DNA of 64,000 nt from positions 1,488,001 through 1,552,000 of the forward strand of contig VWZL01000728.1 in assembly GCA_013396915.1 (NCBI GenBank). Reading direction: 5' to 3'. Source of the DNA: Stercorarius parasiticus (taxonomy: Eukaryota; Chordata; Aves; Charadriiformes; Stercorariidae). The position numbers were made by a program, and so were the translations under genes. The notes under the pieces are model-generated. The model saw nothing but the letters and a program-made list of their open reading frames with translations. It made no database searches and was not told where the DNA came from. Shown here one piece after another: positions 40,140 through 52,050 of the stretch. Position 1 is the stretch's first letter, and the number at the start of each line of letters is the position of its first letter.

Positions 40140-41125
40140 TTTTACCAGCAAGGATTCTTGAAGGATCTGTCTAAGATCTGTGCTGTTCAACCTAGGATCT
40201 GCAATAGAGGGTGTTAGTGAAATAACTAACTTAGCTGATCATGAAATTACTTAGGATATTCAAATTTGGAGCTGACTGCAAAAAGTTGGAGGAGGAGCTA
40301 GTGGTATTGATGGTAAAAAGGCAGTTCAGTGTTGGTAAGTACAAAGCAGTTCTATGGGGGGGAAAAAAGGATCATTGCAATGATTGCAATTGAGGAAGGA
40401 GATTTCGGTAGTTGTGAGGATGTTTCCACAAAAACTACAGCTCAACAGTCAGCAGCAGTCAGAAAGCCAAAGGTGGTGTTAGAAAGAATTAAGCAAAGAA
40501 TGGGAAACAAAACCCAGAGCTTCAGCTGTGGAAATCCACGATTTCCCCACATCATGAATACCATGGGCAGGTCTGGTCATTGCCTCTCAAAAAGGGTATA
40601 TAATAAACTAAGGTGCTGAGAAGGATGACAGAGGTGATTACAGAGGTGAATTGGCTTCTGTGTGAGGGGAATAAATAGACTAAAAGTCTTCAGTCTGGAA
40701 CTGAGGTGATGGGTGGGATAGAGTAGAAGTTTGTGAAATCAAAAAGACTTTGAGAGAGTGAGGAGGACATGATTATTTTTATTTCTCAGAATGCAAAAAA
40801 CAAGTGCAGCCTGTGAAATTTGGAAAGCAAATCTAAAGTGAACAAAAGCAAGTATGTAGTCACATGCTGTGTGATTAAATTATGAAATTATTTTCTAGAG
40901 GACTCTATAGGGACCACAATATCTGTGGGTTCGAAAATGTATTAGAGTTGTCAAAAATTATTTTCTAATTCAGAAAAAAATCTAACCACTGATGTGCAGG
41001 AATGGGGAGTGGATATCAGGAGAAGGATCCCATTACACATGTCCTGTTCTTGAATTTCTTGCCTAAGTTTTACTGACCAGTCTTGCAGACAGGGAGCTGG
41101 ACTACAGAGATCTTTGACTCAATCA
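40140..41125 (+). mobile_element. Ancient CR1 (L3-like) LINE fragment, about 1 kb
   Basis: This is a heavily decayed CR1 of the old amniote type. Recognisable blocks in order: CTGTGCTGTTCAACCTA near 40180; AAAGTCTTCAGTCTGGAA near 40685; a GTTTGTGAAATCAAAAAGACTTTGAGAGAGTGA block; GCAAATCTAAAGTGAACAAAAGC; CACATGCTGTGTGATTAAATTATG; then GGGAGTGGATATCAGGAGAAGGATCCC and CATGTCCTGTTCTTGAATTTC near 41005-41060. It ends in the turtle/bird CR1-type AGACAGGGAGCTGGACTACA, then GATCTTTGACTCAATC. No reading frame survives. Family assignment is from remembered consensus, so subfamily is uncertain and the 5' boundary approximate. Confidence 0.7.
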
Positions 41126-44001
41126 AATGCAACACTCTTAAATCACTGCAACAAAGTAGACTAAGTCTTCTGTCCCTTTTTAGTGTGTTATAACTACCAG
41201 GGAAGCTTGAATTCTGGGATTGTAGCAGCTAAACGTGTAGATGGTGGTCCTCCATCTAGAAGTGGAGGAGATGGTGTCTGTCCATTCTTGACCTTCTACT
41301 TGGAGACCACAAGTCTGCAGGCTGGACCACCTCAGAGGGGTTATCTGAGGTACCCAATAGTGGGACTTTATACCTCTGGCCAGCCCTGTGTAGCACTGCA
41401 CACCAGGACACAAAGGCAAACAGCATTTGGGGAGCTGCTATTCCTGTGTGGTGGCACAGGGAGAGAAAGACCAGTTTGTTTGGTGGTGTGGATTTTGTTA
41501 GCAGTCAGTCCCGTTTGGCTGCTTAGTGTCTCCGTGGCTTCAGATGCAATTAATCAGGGCCCAAAAGGGTAATTATCAGCTCACATTCCTAATTCAGATT
41601 TCTGTGCCTAGTCATGTTACTGTTTTTTCTTTAATTTAGCAATAAAGTTTGGGTTATTTTCATGTTTTTATGCTGCTGGACCAGTGACCTTATTAAAAAT
41701 AAAAAATAACAAAACATTAGTTTCCAGTCTACATTTTTTTCTTCTCCCTGTGAAATGAAAAGGCCGTATTAACCGTGAAAGGGGTCCTAGGGTCCTGCTG
41801 TCACCTTGGCTAAAGGCACTTTTCCTTTCAAGGGGTGGGTAATTGCTTAGAACATTAATCCCTGAAAGAGGCTTTTATTCTGCAGTGGGCGAAGCTGTTG
41901 ACATCTGACAGTGCTGTTTCCTCCTTTGACTGGACATAGGCACTTTGCTGAACCCAGGAGAAGGTGGCCCTGGAAAGCTGGGGATGCTTGGCACCCTCCA
42001 CCCTGCGCACTTAACACTGTGTTTACTTGCACGTGGAGGAACTGAGAGGAATTTTTCAGGGAGATTGTCCTCAGCTGTCTTCTGGCATCAGCAGGCACTG
42101 CTGGTGCCAAGTTGCACGTGAGTGTAGTTTGGATTAGGTGGCCTGAGCTGGAAATGCCTGAAGTGCTCACACATGGAGGAGTCGGGTGTGAAGGAGGCTG
42201 GTTATCTGATAAGCCGTTATAAAATCATTTCCCTGTTCCTGTTCATCAGCTGAGCCGTGGTAACTGCTGGTGTGAGTGCTTTTATTTGTGCAGCTGAGGT
42301 GGAGCAATCTGAGGGACCTTTGCTGTCCCTGGGAGGCTGAGTGACTGGACACTGGCTCGTGTTGGTGCAGACCACATGCACCCATATGGATCACCATGTC
42401 CACTGCCTACCAAAGGAGTGGGTTAGCTGTGCATCCATCAGCTGGGAAGGGAAAATAAGGCTGGCTTCACGGTCAAGAATTAAAGAGGAGGTGCTGCTGG
42501 GTGGCCTGGCCCTAGACCTGACCCAAAGGCTGTTTTGTCAGGCGTTGTGGCCAGATCGCACATCCCAGCTGGCTTATTGCACTGCAGGCTCAGAGGAGAC
42601 AGGGGAAGGAGTGCAGGTCCAGCTTCGGAGTCAGCGCAGGGAGGTGCAAACATGTCTGCACCAGTCAGACCCCCAGCGTGTGCTGGAAATAAAAGCGCCC
42701 ATCTCTCTTCTCCTGTAACACGCAGAAATCAGCCATCCCTGCCTTAAAACACACGCTCACAAGCCTTTGAAGTCAACATTAGCTTTATTGGGGATCAGAG
42801 CAGGCAGAGAGGAAATCCCTACCAGAGGTTTTCTTAATGACACAAAAAGGTAAGACATACTAAAAAGGCATGTCTGGAACCAGAGAATGATGCCGGTGGT
42901 TTGAGATGGTGTCTTGATCTGCAGATGAGCTTTCTGCCTCGGAGGCTGGTCAGCTTTGGTCTGGTTGTCATTCAACAGCTTATGTGCCTGTCATCGTCAT
43001 CTACTGAAAATTCAGCTTAAAACCAGGCGCAGGTTTTGCTTAGAGGACTGCAGGACAGCACTTCCCTTTGGAAAGAGAAAACAGTGCTCTGTTTTGCAAA
43101 GCACAGGGGATTTGGTTTCTGAATGCTGCTCTCTGAAACCCTAGCTGGTGAAGTTCCAGCCTCTGACGAGCACAGACACCTAGTTATGTTTGCTGCCGCG
43201 TTGTTTGTTTGTTTAATTTCTGTATTAATTGGTGCCTTCCAAATACCACAACTGCTCTGAGAAGCACTGTCCCTGCCAATCTGAGTGCTGAATTTCACCT
43301 CCTGTAATGTGGGACATGTGTACCTGGCAGCTGACTTAATCGAGGTCTTCCACGGGAGAGAGTTTTGCCTCATTTGTGGCAGAAATCGAGGATTTGTTTT
43401 TGATCAGAATAAATGTTTGTACAGAAAGATTTTCTGGCCCCGGATGCCAAGGTAGACGTGTTTCCATTCTGCATGTGATCAGCAAAGGGATCTAGGGACT
43501 GGCTTTATTGTTGTCATTAGTGTGTGCTCATTTTGTGACTTTGTGAAGCCACCTTTGCATCCCTACTCCTCAATTTCTACCGGCAATGTTCCTGTAAGAG
43601 TACATGCCTTAGCACTGCGTTATTGCATGACCTACCTCCTAGTAATAATAACTTTGATCTACGTGGTGAGAGTGCAAATATTATTTTATTCACAGCTCCG
43701 GTTCTCAACCAGCTTAAGGGTGGAGTCTCCCAAGCAGTGTTATTGCCAGTCATGCCAAAGGATGTGGCTAGGACCTTACTGAGCTTTTCCAGTGTAGTTT
43801 GGCAAGGGTGTGGTGCAAATCCATCTCCATCCAGTGACCTTGCTGCAAGGTCTTCGACCTCAGTGGATGCAGCTCAAAGGTTCCCTGTCGGCAAGGCTGG
43901 TGCCGGCCTAGTGTGTGTGAGGTAGTGTCTCGGGCTTAGTGTCACACCAGCACGTACATTAATGACAAGTCTCATAAGACCTTATAAGACAGTGCAAATG
44001 G

Positions 44002-44029
44002 TTTAGTATTTGTTATTTAGTATTTGTTA
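44002..44029. repeat. Tandem repeat, 2 x 14 bp
   Basis: TTTAGTATTTGTTA occurs twice in direct succession. Just before it, ATAAGAC appears twice 11 bp apart. Confidence 0.85.
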
Positions 44030-44359
44030 AGGCTGCTGTTTTAAAAGATTGAGGTGGAATGATATGGTCATTCCTGAGGGTCCATATCACCAAGTGTCAG
44101 TAGAAAGACTCCTGTTGATTTCAACAGACCCTAGTGAGCAAGGAGGTACTTGATGTGTTTTTGGAAAGAGTAGAGGAAAAGTTCAGTTAATGTAGCTGCA
44201 AAGGCATGGTCTTGCCCTTCAGGAAGAGCATGTTTCATGGTTAAGGTGGCACAAAGACATATGAGAGGCTCTTGCCTTTTCCTGCTCTGGGGTCAGGAGC
44301 TGGAGTAGTTCTGATGATACAAGCATGTTCAGCAGCAAATATATAATACAAACAGGGGC

Positions 44360-44500
44360 TGCTGGTTCCCAAACCAACATACAGTGATCCACATCATTCC
44401 CACACTGGCCAGGGAGTGAAACTCTTGAACATAGCTCTGCAGACTGTCTGTGGACCAGTAATGATTTGGAGATCACAGGTTAGGAGCCACTAACTACCTA
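44360..44500 (-). mobile_element. Possible ancient DNA-transposon remnant
   Basis: The segment has GGTTCCCAAACC at one side and CTGTGGACCAGTAATGATTT, then GAGATCACAGGTTAGGAGCC, at the other. This resembles the 'only one best side' ends of old mammal/reptile hAT-type repeats, read here in reverse. The match is by phrase resemblance only and no transposase is visible. Confidence 0.25.
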
Positions 44501-46940
44501 GGTCGCGCTGGTGTCAGCTGATACAAGAGGAAAACAAAGTGTTTCCGCAATGACATGTAGGGTTTGATGTTTCTCTGATCAGTTAGGTATAGACTCTAGA
44601 GAGTTTGATCATTATTTAAGCCCTAATGTTTCCGCATGTTTGATGACTTGGTCCTGGAAATTTGGAAATGAATCTTTTTGGAGGTTGTTCAAAAAAGCAC
44701 AGGGTGCAGTGTATGTGTAAGTGTGCAGATTCTTATCTTAGGGGAGAAGTATGCATAGGCAAGGGTGATGCTTTGGATCTGCATAGACTTTCCTGTTTTT
44801 CTGTGCCTTTTGCTCCCAGCGTAGCAAAGACTGTATGCAAAGTGGGGGACACTCCTGCATCCTCTGTGCGAGGAAGCCGTGCTGTTTCCTAAGGCAGTGT
44901 TTCTCGGATGTTTTGAAAACGTGACCTTCTTTTGGCTCCTCGTCTCTGTGGGACTTGGAATTATCATCAGGTCAGTTCCTCTGGGTGAGGGTGTGCCATT
45001 TGCTGGTGTTGCTGTCTGCAGGTCTTAATACCATTCTCTCTCTCCCCTCGGACAAACTGACTGCTTTCTGCAATTAAAAGCAGTTGTCTGTTTGCTGGCT
45101 AATGTAGAGTTTGCAACCAGTAATTAGAAATGAGTTCACTTTCCACCTTGGGGAAGCTGAGCTGTGTAGTTCAAGGAGGCACCGGTTTCCCTGCAGAAGC
45201 TGAAGACTTTACTCACTGAATCAACACTCCCAACATTTTGCAATCACTCACAGACTGGGAAGTTCAGTTTTAAGGGATGTGGGGCCTTGTGCTCACACTG
45301 AGATCCTCTTGTGTGGGGTAGGTGCTTTACTGTGCTGTACTCCGGAGGTAAAGTTGGTTTAAGCAAGGTGGTGGATCTCTTCTGGTTTGCTGGTGCATAC
45401 AGACCAATGCACAGAGAGCCACCCACAGTAAGAAAATTGAAATGGTAATTTTGTAGCCCTTTCCAGATCAAACACCGCGTAATTTGCCTGCACTGTGATT
45501 CCTGCCTTGCTTTGGAGGGGTGGGAGATTTGCAGCTGGGGCAGCTGAAGAGATTACAGGAGCAGTAGGTTGGTTGGGTGGTAGCAGCACTACACAGAACC
45601 GCATGAACTAGCTCTTGGCTTATGCAGAACACAAACAGTAACCCAGCTGTTAGCTTGAGATTTGCACCCCGTGGCCCCCACCTGTCACTCCTGAATTTCA
45701 GCATCAGTGCTCCTGGCTTTTCTCCTTCTTCCAGCTGTGCTTGGTGCTTGGATTCCCAAAGTCTGTACTAGCAAGGCTGTTCTAGAGGTGATGCTGTTGT
45801 CCCTGGAGGATAGTAGCCACCCCTACAGACAGTGGAAGGCAGCCAGGTTCAGAGGTAGGAGCTCTTTTCTGGTGGGGAATCCAGCTTCACCTCTTGTCTG
45901 TCTTTGGTTTCCCCTTGTAATCATTCACATTAGGGCATATTCTGCTTATCAATTCTAATGGAAGAAGAAAGATTTCTTTTCCTGGTGATATTCTTTTATA
46001 GTCAAGCCATGTTATTTCCCATGCTTTATGGCTTCTTGGTGATTTTCTTTAACATTGCAGCTTATGCACATTAAAAACAGGATCCAAGTGCAGAAGGACA
46101 CCCTCCCCACCAGCCCCCACATATTGTTATTGCTTGTGTTGTCTTTCCTGACTGCCCCATCTGTCTCCATCACCTCTTGTCACCTTCCATAGTAATTCCT
46201 GCTGATTAGCAAAGGCCTTTATCAACTGAGGCTCTTTGGCAGCCAAGATCAGCCAACAGTTCTGAATCTGTCATGAGTTTCTACTTATTAAAAAAAGTCC
46301 TTCCCCCTCCCACCAGTGGAAACAGTATGAATCATTTCCCTCCCCTTTCTTTGTCAGGAGCAAATGCCATCAATGTTAGGACACTGGCACTGGCTTTCTG
46401 ACTCCAGGAAATCGTGGATGAAACAATCCATGGAAACTGGGATCCCCATGTAAAAGCAAGACATTATTTTATAAGGAACACACCTCATTTTTGCCTGCTG
46501 TCAGATTGCCATCTGGTTGACAATCACACGTACTTCCATGAGAAACATAAAATTGTTCTATCCAATAGTGCTATGCTGTTGAGTTATCTATTTTGCATTG
46601 CAAGGTGGCAGTGTGTCTTTAAATGCTCCATTTGGGAATTACATTGTATGACAGGTGCCTGAGAGTTTCATGCAATATCCTGGGTTGGATGTCACAGCTT
46701 AAATGGGTTGAGGGGAATTTGTGTCATATCTGATTGCACATCTGTGCTTCTTCAGTGTATAAAAAGAATAATAACAGCTATATGTAAGGAGTAGAAGCCT
46801 TCATAAAAATACTTGAGCAACAAAATGGGTTTAGTTTCACTGGAGGAAGCTGCTTAGCCCAAAAGGAGAAGCTGTAACTGCGTGAGGGCTAAATTCTTTT
46901 CTGTTGTCTGCTGTGACTGTTGGGGCTGTAGGGCATATGT

Positions 46941-46949
46941 CCCCCCCCC
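46941..46949. repeat. C9 homopolymer
   Basis: Nine C in a row in an otherwise mixed sequence, with no other feature. Confidence 0.9.
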
Positions 46950-48427
46950 TTGAAGAGGAAAGACTGGACTCTCCCGCTAGGCATCCCCGTAGAGACTTGT
47001 AGTGCTTCTCAGCCTGGTGATGCCTGGTGCTGTGCTGCCTCCATGCTCCACAGTGTCACCGAGCCCACCAGGAGCAGGGTTTCTTTTCTGCACGAACCAC
47101 ATCCTTCACCATTACAAAGCATTAGGCTATGGACCTTTCTGGTGTGTTCAGCACAGACTTGTAGTCTAATGGGAGGGCCAAGGAGTCTAATGTTGGGATG
47201 TTTTTAAGCCTTTATTACTCCAAGTGTGAGGTTACGCAGAAATGAAATGATATTCAGAGGATGCCTTTAAGGCTTGCAGAATCAGCAGCTGGCATAGACG
47301 GTCTTCTGCATAGCTTTATTCGTCCCACTTTGAGCACCCGCTGTGTATATAGGAGGAAACTGGGGCCTTGTGGGAAAAGGGGTGTGTGGTCGCAGAATTA
47401 AAGGCTACATCTATATATATAGACAGAGAGATGAAGGGATGACTTGAGATATCCCCTACAATGCTAAACCTGATACTTTGCCTCTTATCCACATTAATTT
47501 CCTAGGAATAATATTTTCTTTAAAGAAAAAAAGGTAAAAATAAATATTGTTATCCTGCATTAGCAGCAGGGCTGGAGCGCTGTGTCTTCCCCACATCTCT
47601 CTTTCCCAGTGCTACAGTCCTCAGAGTCCTTCCTAACATGTGACAGACCTCCCTTGGCCCAGTTTGAGCCTGGCGCATGGGTGAATGAAATACTTGCATG
47701 AGGCAGTGCTGTCCTGTGTAGCCTATAGCTTCCCATCTGAGACCGAGACAGACTTCCCCTTCACTTCCTAGCTGGGCTGCAGCATGATTAAAAAGCCTCT
47801 CATACTTCTGTAAACCAGGGCTGTAGTGCCTGAGTAGGCTTGAAAGAGCTGCAGTAAAATTCAGGAGAGAGGAAGCAGCACTGTATGTACTCACATAGAA
47901 GTAGATCCCTTCCTTAGAGACATGGGAGCTACCCAGAGGAAAAGCCAAGTGGCACATAAACCACTACTCCACCCTTGCAAGGAAATTGCCCGGGCTGTTC
48001 TGCATTTACCGGCCACCCCAGGACTTCCCTGCTTCCTGTTAGTGCTGTATTAAATGCTCCTTTCCACTGCCGTCCCGAGGGCTCCTCGCTGGCTCTTACA
48101 TGCTCTTACTGCTTGGCTCTCTGCCTGCTCTTTATTTCTTTATGGTGATAACAGGATGATCCTAACTACCTCGCTAGTCAAAGCTCTCCATTAAAGGGCT
48201 CTGTGTCCAGTGCACCCACTTGTGGAGTGTAAAGGAGTGTACAGTGTGGGTGTCTTTTGTTACCTTCCTTTTCCAGTCCCACGGGACCTCCCCTGGTAGA
48301 AATGGGGGAACTGGAGGAAGCACTAGTAACTTATATGGGATTTGCAGTGGGTCCTGCTGGTCGATGGGGACGGATTCGGATGAGCTTTTGTTGTCAGTCC
48401 CAGAGAAGGGGAGAAGCTTGGGAAGGT

Positions 48428-48459
48428 GGGCATTTGGGAAGTTGGGCATTTGGGAAGTT
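48428..48459. repeat. Tandem repeat, 2 x 16 bp
   Basis: GGGCATTTGGGAAGTT occurs twice exactly, a recent small duplication. Confidence 0.92.
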
Positions 48460-51212
48460 TTCCCTCCTTAGAGGTGCTTCGGAACCCCTGGCAATGAGGC
48501 TTCTTTGCCTGAGGACCCCAGGATTTGTGAGGAGGTCCCTCCTTGCTGCCCACCAGAACTGGATGTGGTTGCAGAGTGTCCTTGTTTCAATTCTTGTTTT
48601 TTTCCTTGTTGACTGCTACTCCATGGTGCTCTAAACTACTCAGCCTTCTCCAGATCTCAGTTTTGAATGCCATGCTGGACTGAGCAGCTACAGATCTTCC
48701 CCACAGCCCTCACTGAGCCTTTTCCAGCTTCCCATAGCAGAGGAAAAAATCTTCCTTTTTCTGAAGGGATAAAAATGGAAGCACCTTCTGGGCTTTGCTT
48801 CATCCTAACGCCACAGTCATCCTGATATTTTCCATCTCCTTTTAAGGACTGAATTAAGACTCATCATATCCTGGGGTCTTTTTTGTACTCTGTGTTTAAT
48901 ATAACATTCTTTATTATATTTATCTTGTTTCTTATGTTTGAGTCTTTCATTTATTATGTTACTTTGAAGACTGGGCCTCCTTGTCTTTTTAGGAAAGCTG
49001 AATTGCATTTACAGGAGATCTTTAATGTGTTTAAGTCTTTAGTTCCTTTATGTTTTCATATGATCACCGGTTCGACTTTCGACTAGTGGCTTGAACTGAA
49101 AACAGGAAAGCCAGAAAGTGAGAATGTTTCCAAAATGTTGCTTTCTCTATGCAGTATATTTATGAAAGTTGCAAAGAAATACCAAACTCTCCCACACCAG
49201 CATTTCTGGAGCACTGAGAAAGGAACTAGTCTTTTCTCTACACCTACCCCCACACCCCTTTCACCCAAAAAAAGCGGCTTACTGCAGTTGTGCAGTACAA
49301 ATACAGTGTGATCCTGGAGGCTATTAGAAATAATAAGAAATGGTTTGGAAGTGCGGGTAGTTCTCCCCATCTACCGGGCAGAGAAGCAGGAAAGCAGCAA
49401 TGTTTCGATGTGTCCAAAGTGGGTCAGTGCAGGGTGATGGGAGTCACACTTTCCTTCACGAGCAGCTTTTGACTAAATCGCTCAAGCTCAGATGAACATC
49501 TCAGACACCTATTGAAGATTTCCCGTGCTCTGACCACGTGGCATCACATCCTAAAGGGATGGCTGAGCACCAGCTTTGGAATGAGATAACCACAGGGAAC
49601 CCAGAGAGAGAAATTTATGGCACTAGGAAATGGCTTTACCTCACAGGACAAACTCTTTTGCTGTCAGAATTGGGGATGGAGATAAACCACTTTCTCCTGC
49701 CTGAAACAAAAGGCTTTAACACCTTCCAGATTAGCAGCTGTGGAGAAAAAGGCAACCAAAAGGGGCAGAGTCTGGGGGAGGTTAGAGCCTCTGCTACTGG
49801 TCTGTTAAAGGTTGCTGTTTCGTTAACCTCTCAGCTTGTGTAATCATGACAAAATCAAAGCCACATATTCAGATTTTGAATCTGATTTCATTTCCTAGTC
49901 CATTTTCTTATCCCATGATCTATGGATGAGTATCTCATTTGCCTGTTGGCAGAAGAAGTTTGGAGCAGGGGGTGGTATATATGTCAGTGGTTTTTTTACA
50001 CAGACATTTCGTGGACTAAATAATGCTGGCAGATAGTGTTTTCTTCCACCACAAAGAGAACATATAATTTATTCTTGTCTCATTACATTAAAAGAAATAC
50101 AGCACAAAAGAAAAGGGGAAGAAAACCACCAAAAAAGGATATGAAGATGTAATCCCTTCAAGCCAGAAAAATACCATCACATCCTTGTGTGTGGGGAAAC
50201 TCAGTTCCTAGATTATTTTGATAAACTTTGTTACAATCAGTTTCACACAAAACCCAGCTGTTTATTTAATCTTAACTGGCTTGCAGAAATGTCATCCAAC
50301 AAGGACACTGAGGTTATTATTTTTTTTACTTTCAAAAAGAGAGAGATTATTTATTTTTCTTCTATTATTTGGTTTCCCTCTGTAGATTTATAAGGGCTCT
50401 GTCACCAACAGCCTTGTGTTTGCTCATGAGCTGGCTGTGTGGTTTGCCTGCCTGCAAGGGCAGGAGCCTCTGCAGTGGGAGGCGGTTGAGGGGGCAAGCA
50501 TGGGGTGTAGATGGAGCCCGCATACCACCCCAGCGATGCTCCCAGTGCTGCCAGCACAGACGTGCCAAAGCAGCCCTGAAGTAGAAGAGAGTCGTAGCAT
50601 AGTGTTGGTCCATTCCAGGATAACGCCATCACTAAAAGGGAACCAAAACTTCTTGCGTTATCTGCAGGATGAAATCAGAAAAACTCCCTCTGCCCCGTGA
50701 GTCACTGTGGTCCCCTTTTGGTGGCTCATGCAAGCAGGGCATTGGTGGCAATCGCTGGGGTTTCACAGAGCTGCTATGCCTGTGGTAGCTGTTGGCCATG
50801 TTCTGCATCTCCCGTGCAGACTTAAGACCAGCAGCACCCAGCTGCGGGAGGTGCCATGCACACTCCCCTAAGAGCTCTTGCTCTTCCTCCATTGCCTTCC
50901 CGCAGCGTGTTTCTGTGCAGTTTGCTCCGAGGGCAGGAGCAGATCTGCTGCTCACACCTCCTCTGTGTGCCGTCCTGTCTGTCTTGTAGCAATGGTGGGC
51001 CACAGTCACACAACGCTGCTGCTGTGAGAAGCTCCCCAGTGCTGGGACTCCTCCACTGGGTCCGTAATGGGGTTGCAATGGTCAGCCACCTGCACTGCTG
51101 ACAGCCGTGGTTGGAGCCGGGGATGAAACCCTGTCTGCCGGCCTTTCTGCTTGGTGCTGTTGTGCTATCCCACATGGCAGGCGATGCCCCTAACCCTCCC
51201 CTTTCATCTGTT

Positions 51213-51228
51213 CCCTCCTCAGGTAAGA
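51213..51228 (+). promoter_or_regulatory. SH3PXD2A: Acceptor fused to a donor motif at exon start (recursive-splice-like)
   Basis: The exon acceptor has a branch-point-like CCTAAC (51189-51194), a pyrimidine tract without AG, and CTCAG ending at 51222. The exon itself begins GTAAGA. The preceding exon ends CCAG, so the spliced junction reads CCAG/GTAAGA, a near-consensus 5' splice site. Its CAG before the GT is a better match to U1 than the exon's own donor (AGG/GTAAGA). The motif is seen directly; its use is inference. Confidence 0.6.
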
Positions 51229-51299
51229 TCCTGTTCCGGAGGAGCCATGTCCGAGACGTAGCGGTGAAGAGGCTGAAGCCCATCGACGAGTACTGCAGG
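51223..51299 (+). CDS. SH3PXD2A: SH3PXD2A (TKS5) PX-domain exon, about residues 77-102
   Basis: This internal coding exon of 77 nt completes the split glycine codon (G from 20243 plus GT) and then encodes [15 protein letters not shown] and [10 protein letters not shown]. In the TKS5 PX domain, Arg93 (human numbering, here the AGG at 51270-51272) is one of the two arginines shown to be needed for phosphoinositide binding; it is kept. Val replaces the human Ile in SHIRDV. The paralogue SH3PXD2B has KRLIPIDEYCK, so Lys-Pro and the final Arg favour SH3PXD2A. The donor is AGG followed by GTAAGA, and the exon ends in phase 0, matching 61436. Skipping it would shift the frame. A young CR1 begins about 97 bp after the donor. 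The minus-strand frame of 267 residues across this exon and the CR1 is a shadow. Confidence 0.96.
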
Positions 51300-51395
51300 G
51301 TAAGAGCTGTGTGTGAGGGGCTCAGGGCCACCACCAACACCGGGCTTTCCCTGACGGATACTACTAGGAGCTTCATCTGTGTTGACACCATCATA

Positions 51396-52050
51396 GCAGC
51401 GTGCCCAGGTGGCCAAGAAGGCCAACAGCATTCTGGCTTGTATAAGGAATAGCGTGGCCAGCAGGAGTAGGGAGGTGATCGTGCCTCCGTACTCGGCACT
51501 GGGGAGGCCTCCCCTCGAGTACTGTGTTCAGTTCTGGGCCCCTCTGTACAAGAGGGACACTGAAGTGCTGGAGCGGGTCCAGAGGAGAGGTACCAAGCTG
51601 GTGAGGGGTCTGGAGACCAAGCCATATGAGGAGAGGCTGAGGGAACTGGGCATGTTTAGTTTGGAGAAGAGGAGGCTGAGGGGAGACCTCATTGTCCTCT
51701 ACACCTACCTGAAAGGAGGTTGCAGAGAGGTGGGTGTTGGCCTCTTCTCCCAGGTGAATAATGACAGGACCAGAGGAAATGGTCTGCAGTTGCAGCAGGG
51801 GAGGTTTAGAGTAGATATTAGGAAGAATTCCTTTACTGAGAGAGTGGTCAGGCACTGGAACAGCCTGCCCAGGGAGGTGGTTGAGTCACCATCCCTAGAG
51901 GTATTTAAGAAACGTGTAGATTTGGCACTTCAGGGCATGCTCTAGTGGCAGAGATTGTAGGGGGTTTTTTCTTTTGTGTGTATGGTTGGACTCGATGATC
52001 TCAAAGGTCCTTTCCAACCATGAAGATTCTATGATTCTGTGATTCTATAA
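51396..52050 (+). mobile_element. Young 5'-truncated CR1 LINE close to an exon
   Basis: A CR1 3' end in sense orientation with SH3PXD2A. The frame 51409-51945 is fully open and reads as the C-terminus of CR1 ORF2. Recognisable pieces are [68 protein letters not shown] and [20 protein letters not shown]. The untranslated tail carries GGACTCGATGATCT and CTTTCCAACC and ends in three 8-bp units (ATTCTATG, ATTCTGTG, ATTCTATA). The open frame and near-identity of its tail to that at 2814 indicate a recent insertion. Truncation starts at AGCAGCGTGCCCAGGTGGCC. No target-site duplication is visible, as is common for CR1. Confidence 0.97.

Larger units (their letters stand above)
20244..51222 (+). other. 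SH3PXD2A: SH3PXD2A intron, about 31 kb
   Basis: It is bounded by GT (20244) and AG (51222). It holds CpG-rich patches (25141-25620, 27121-27480), an A16 run (26424-26439), a T15 run (33865-33879), a CR1 tail (36878-37024), an ancient CR1 (40140-41125), a possible old transposon remnant (44360-44500) and small tandem repeats. Two AT-rich, frame-poor stretches (about 21.9-22.25 kb with TTAATTA motifs, and 31.4-33.2 kb) look unlike the flanks and could be conserved non-coding DNA, but I cannot measure conservation. Everything else is unique-looking sequence in which I see no gene. The longer open frames on either strand have no recognisable domain and overlap one another. Confidence 0.9.

Noticed and set aside
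47340..47400. MIR-like phrase (GGAGGAAACTGGGGCCTTGTGG)
   Set aside because: Too short and without the rest of the core in order.
50822..51625. 267-codon open frame on the minus strand
   Set aside because: It is antisense to a real PX exon and to the CR1 ORF2 end, with no domain of its own; its openness follows from the codon bias of those plus-strand sequences.
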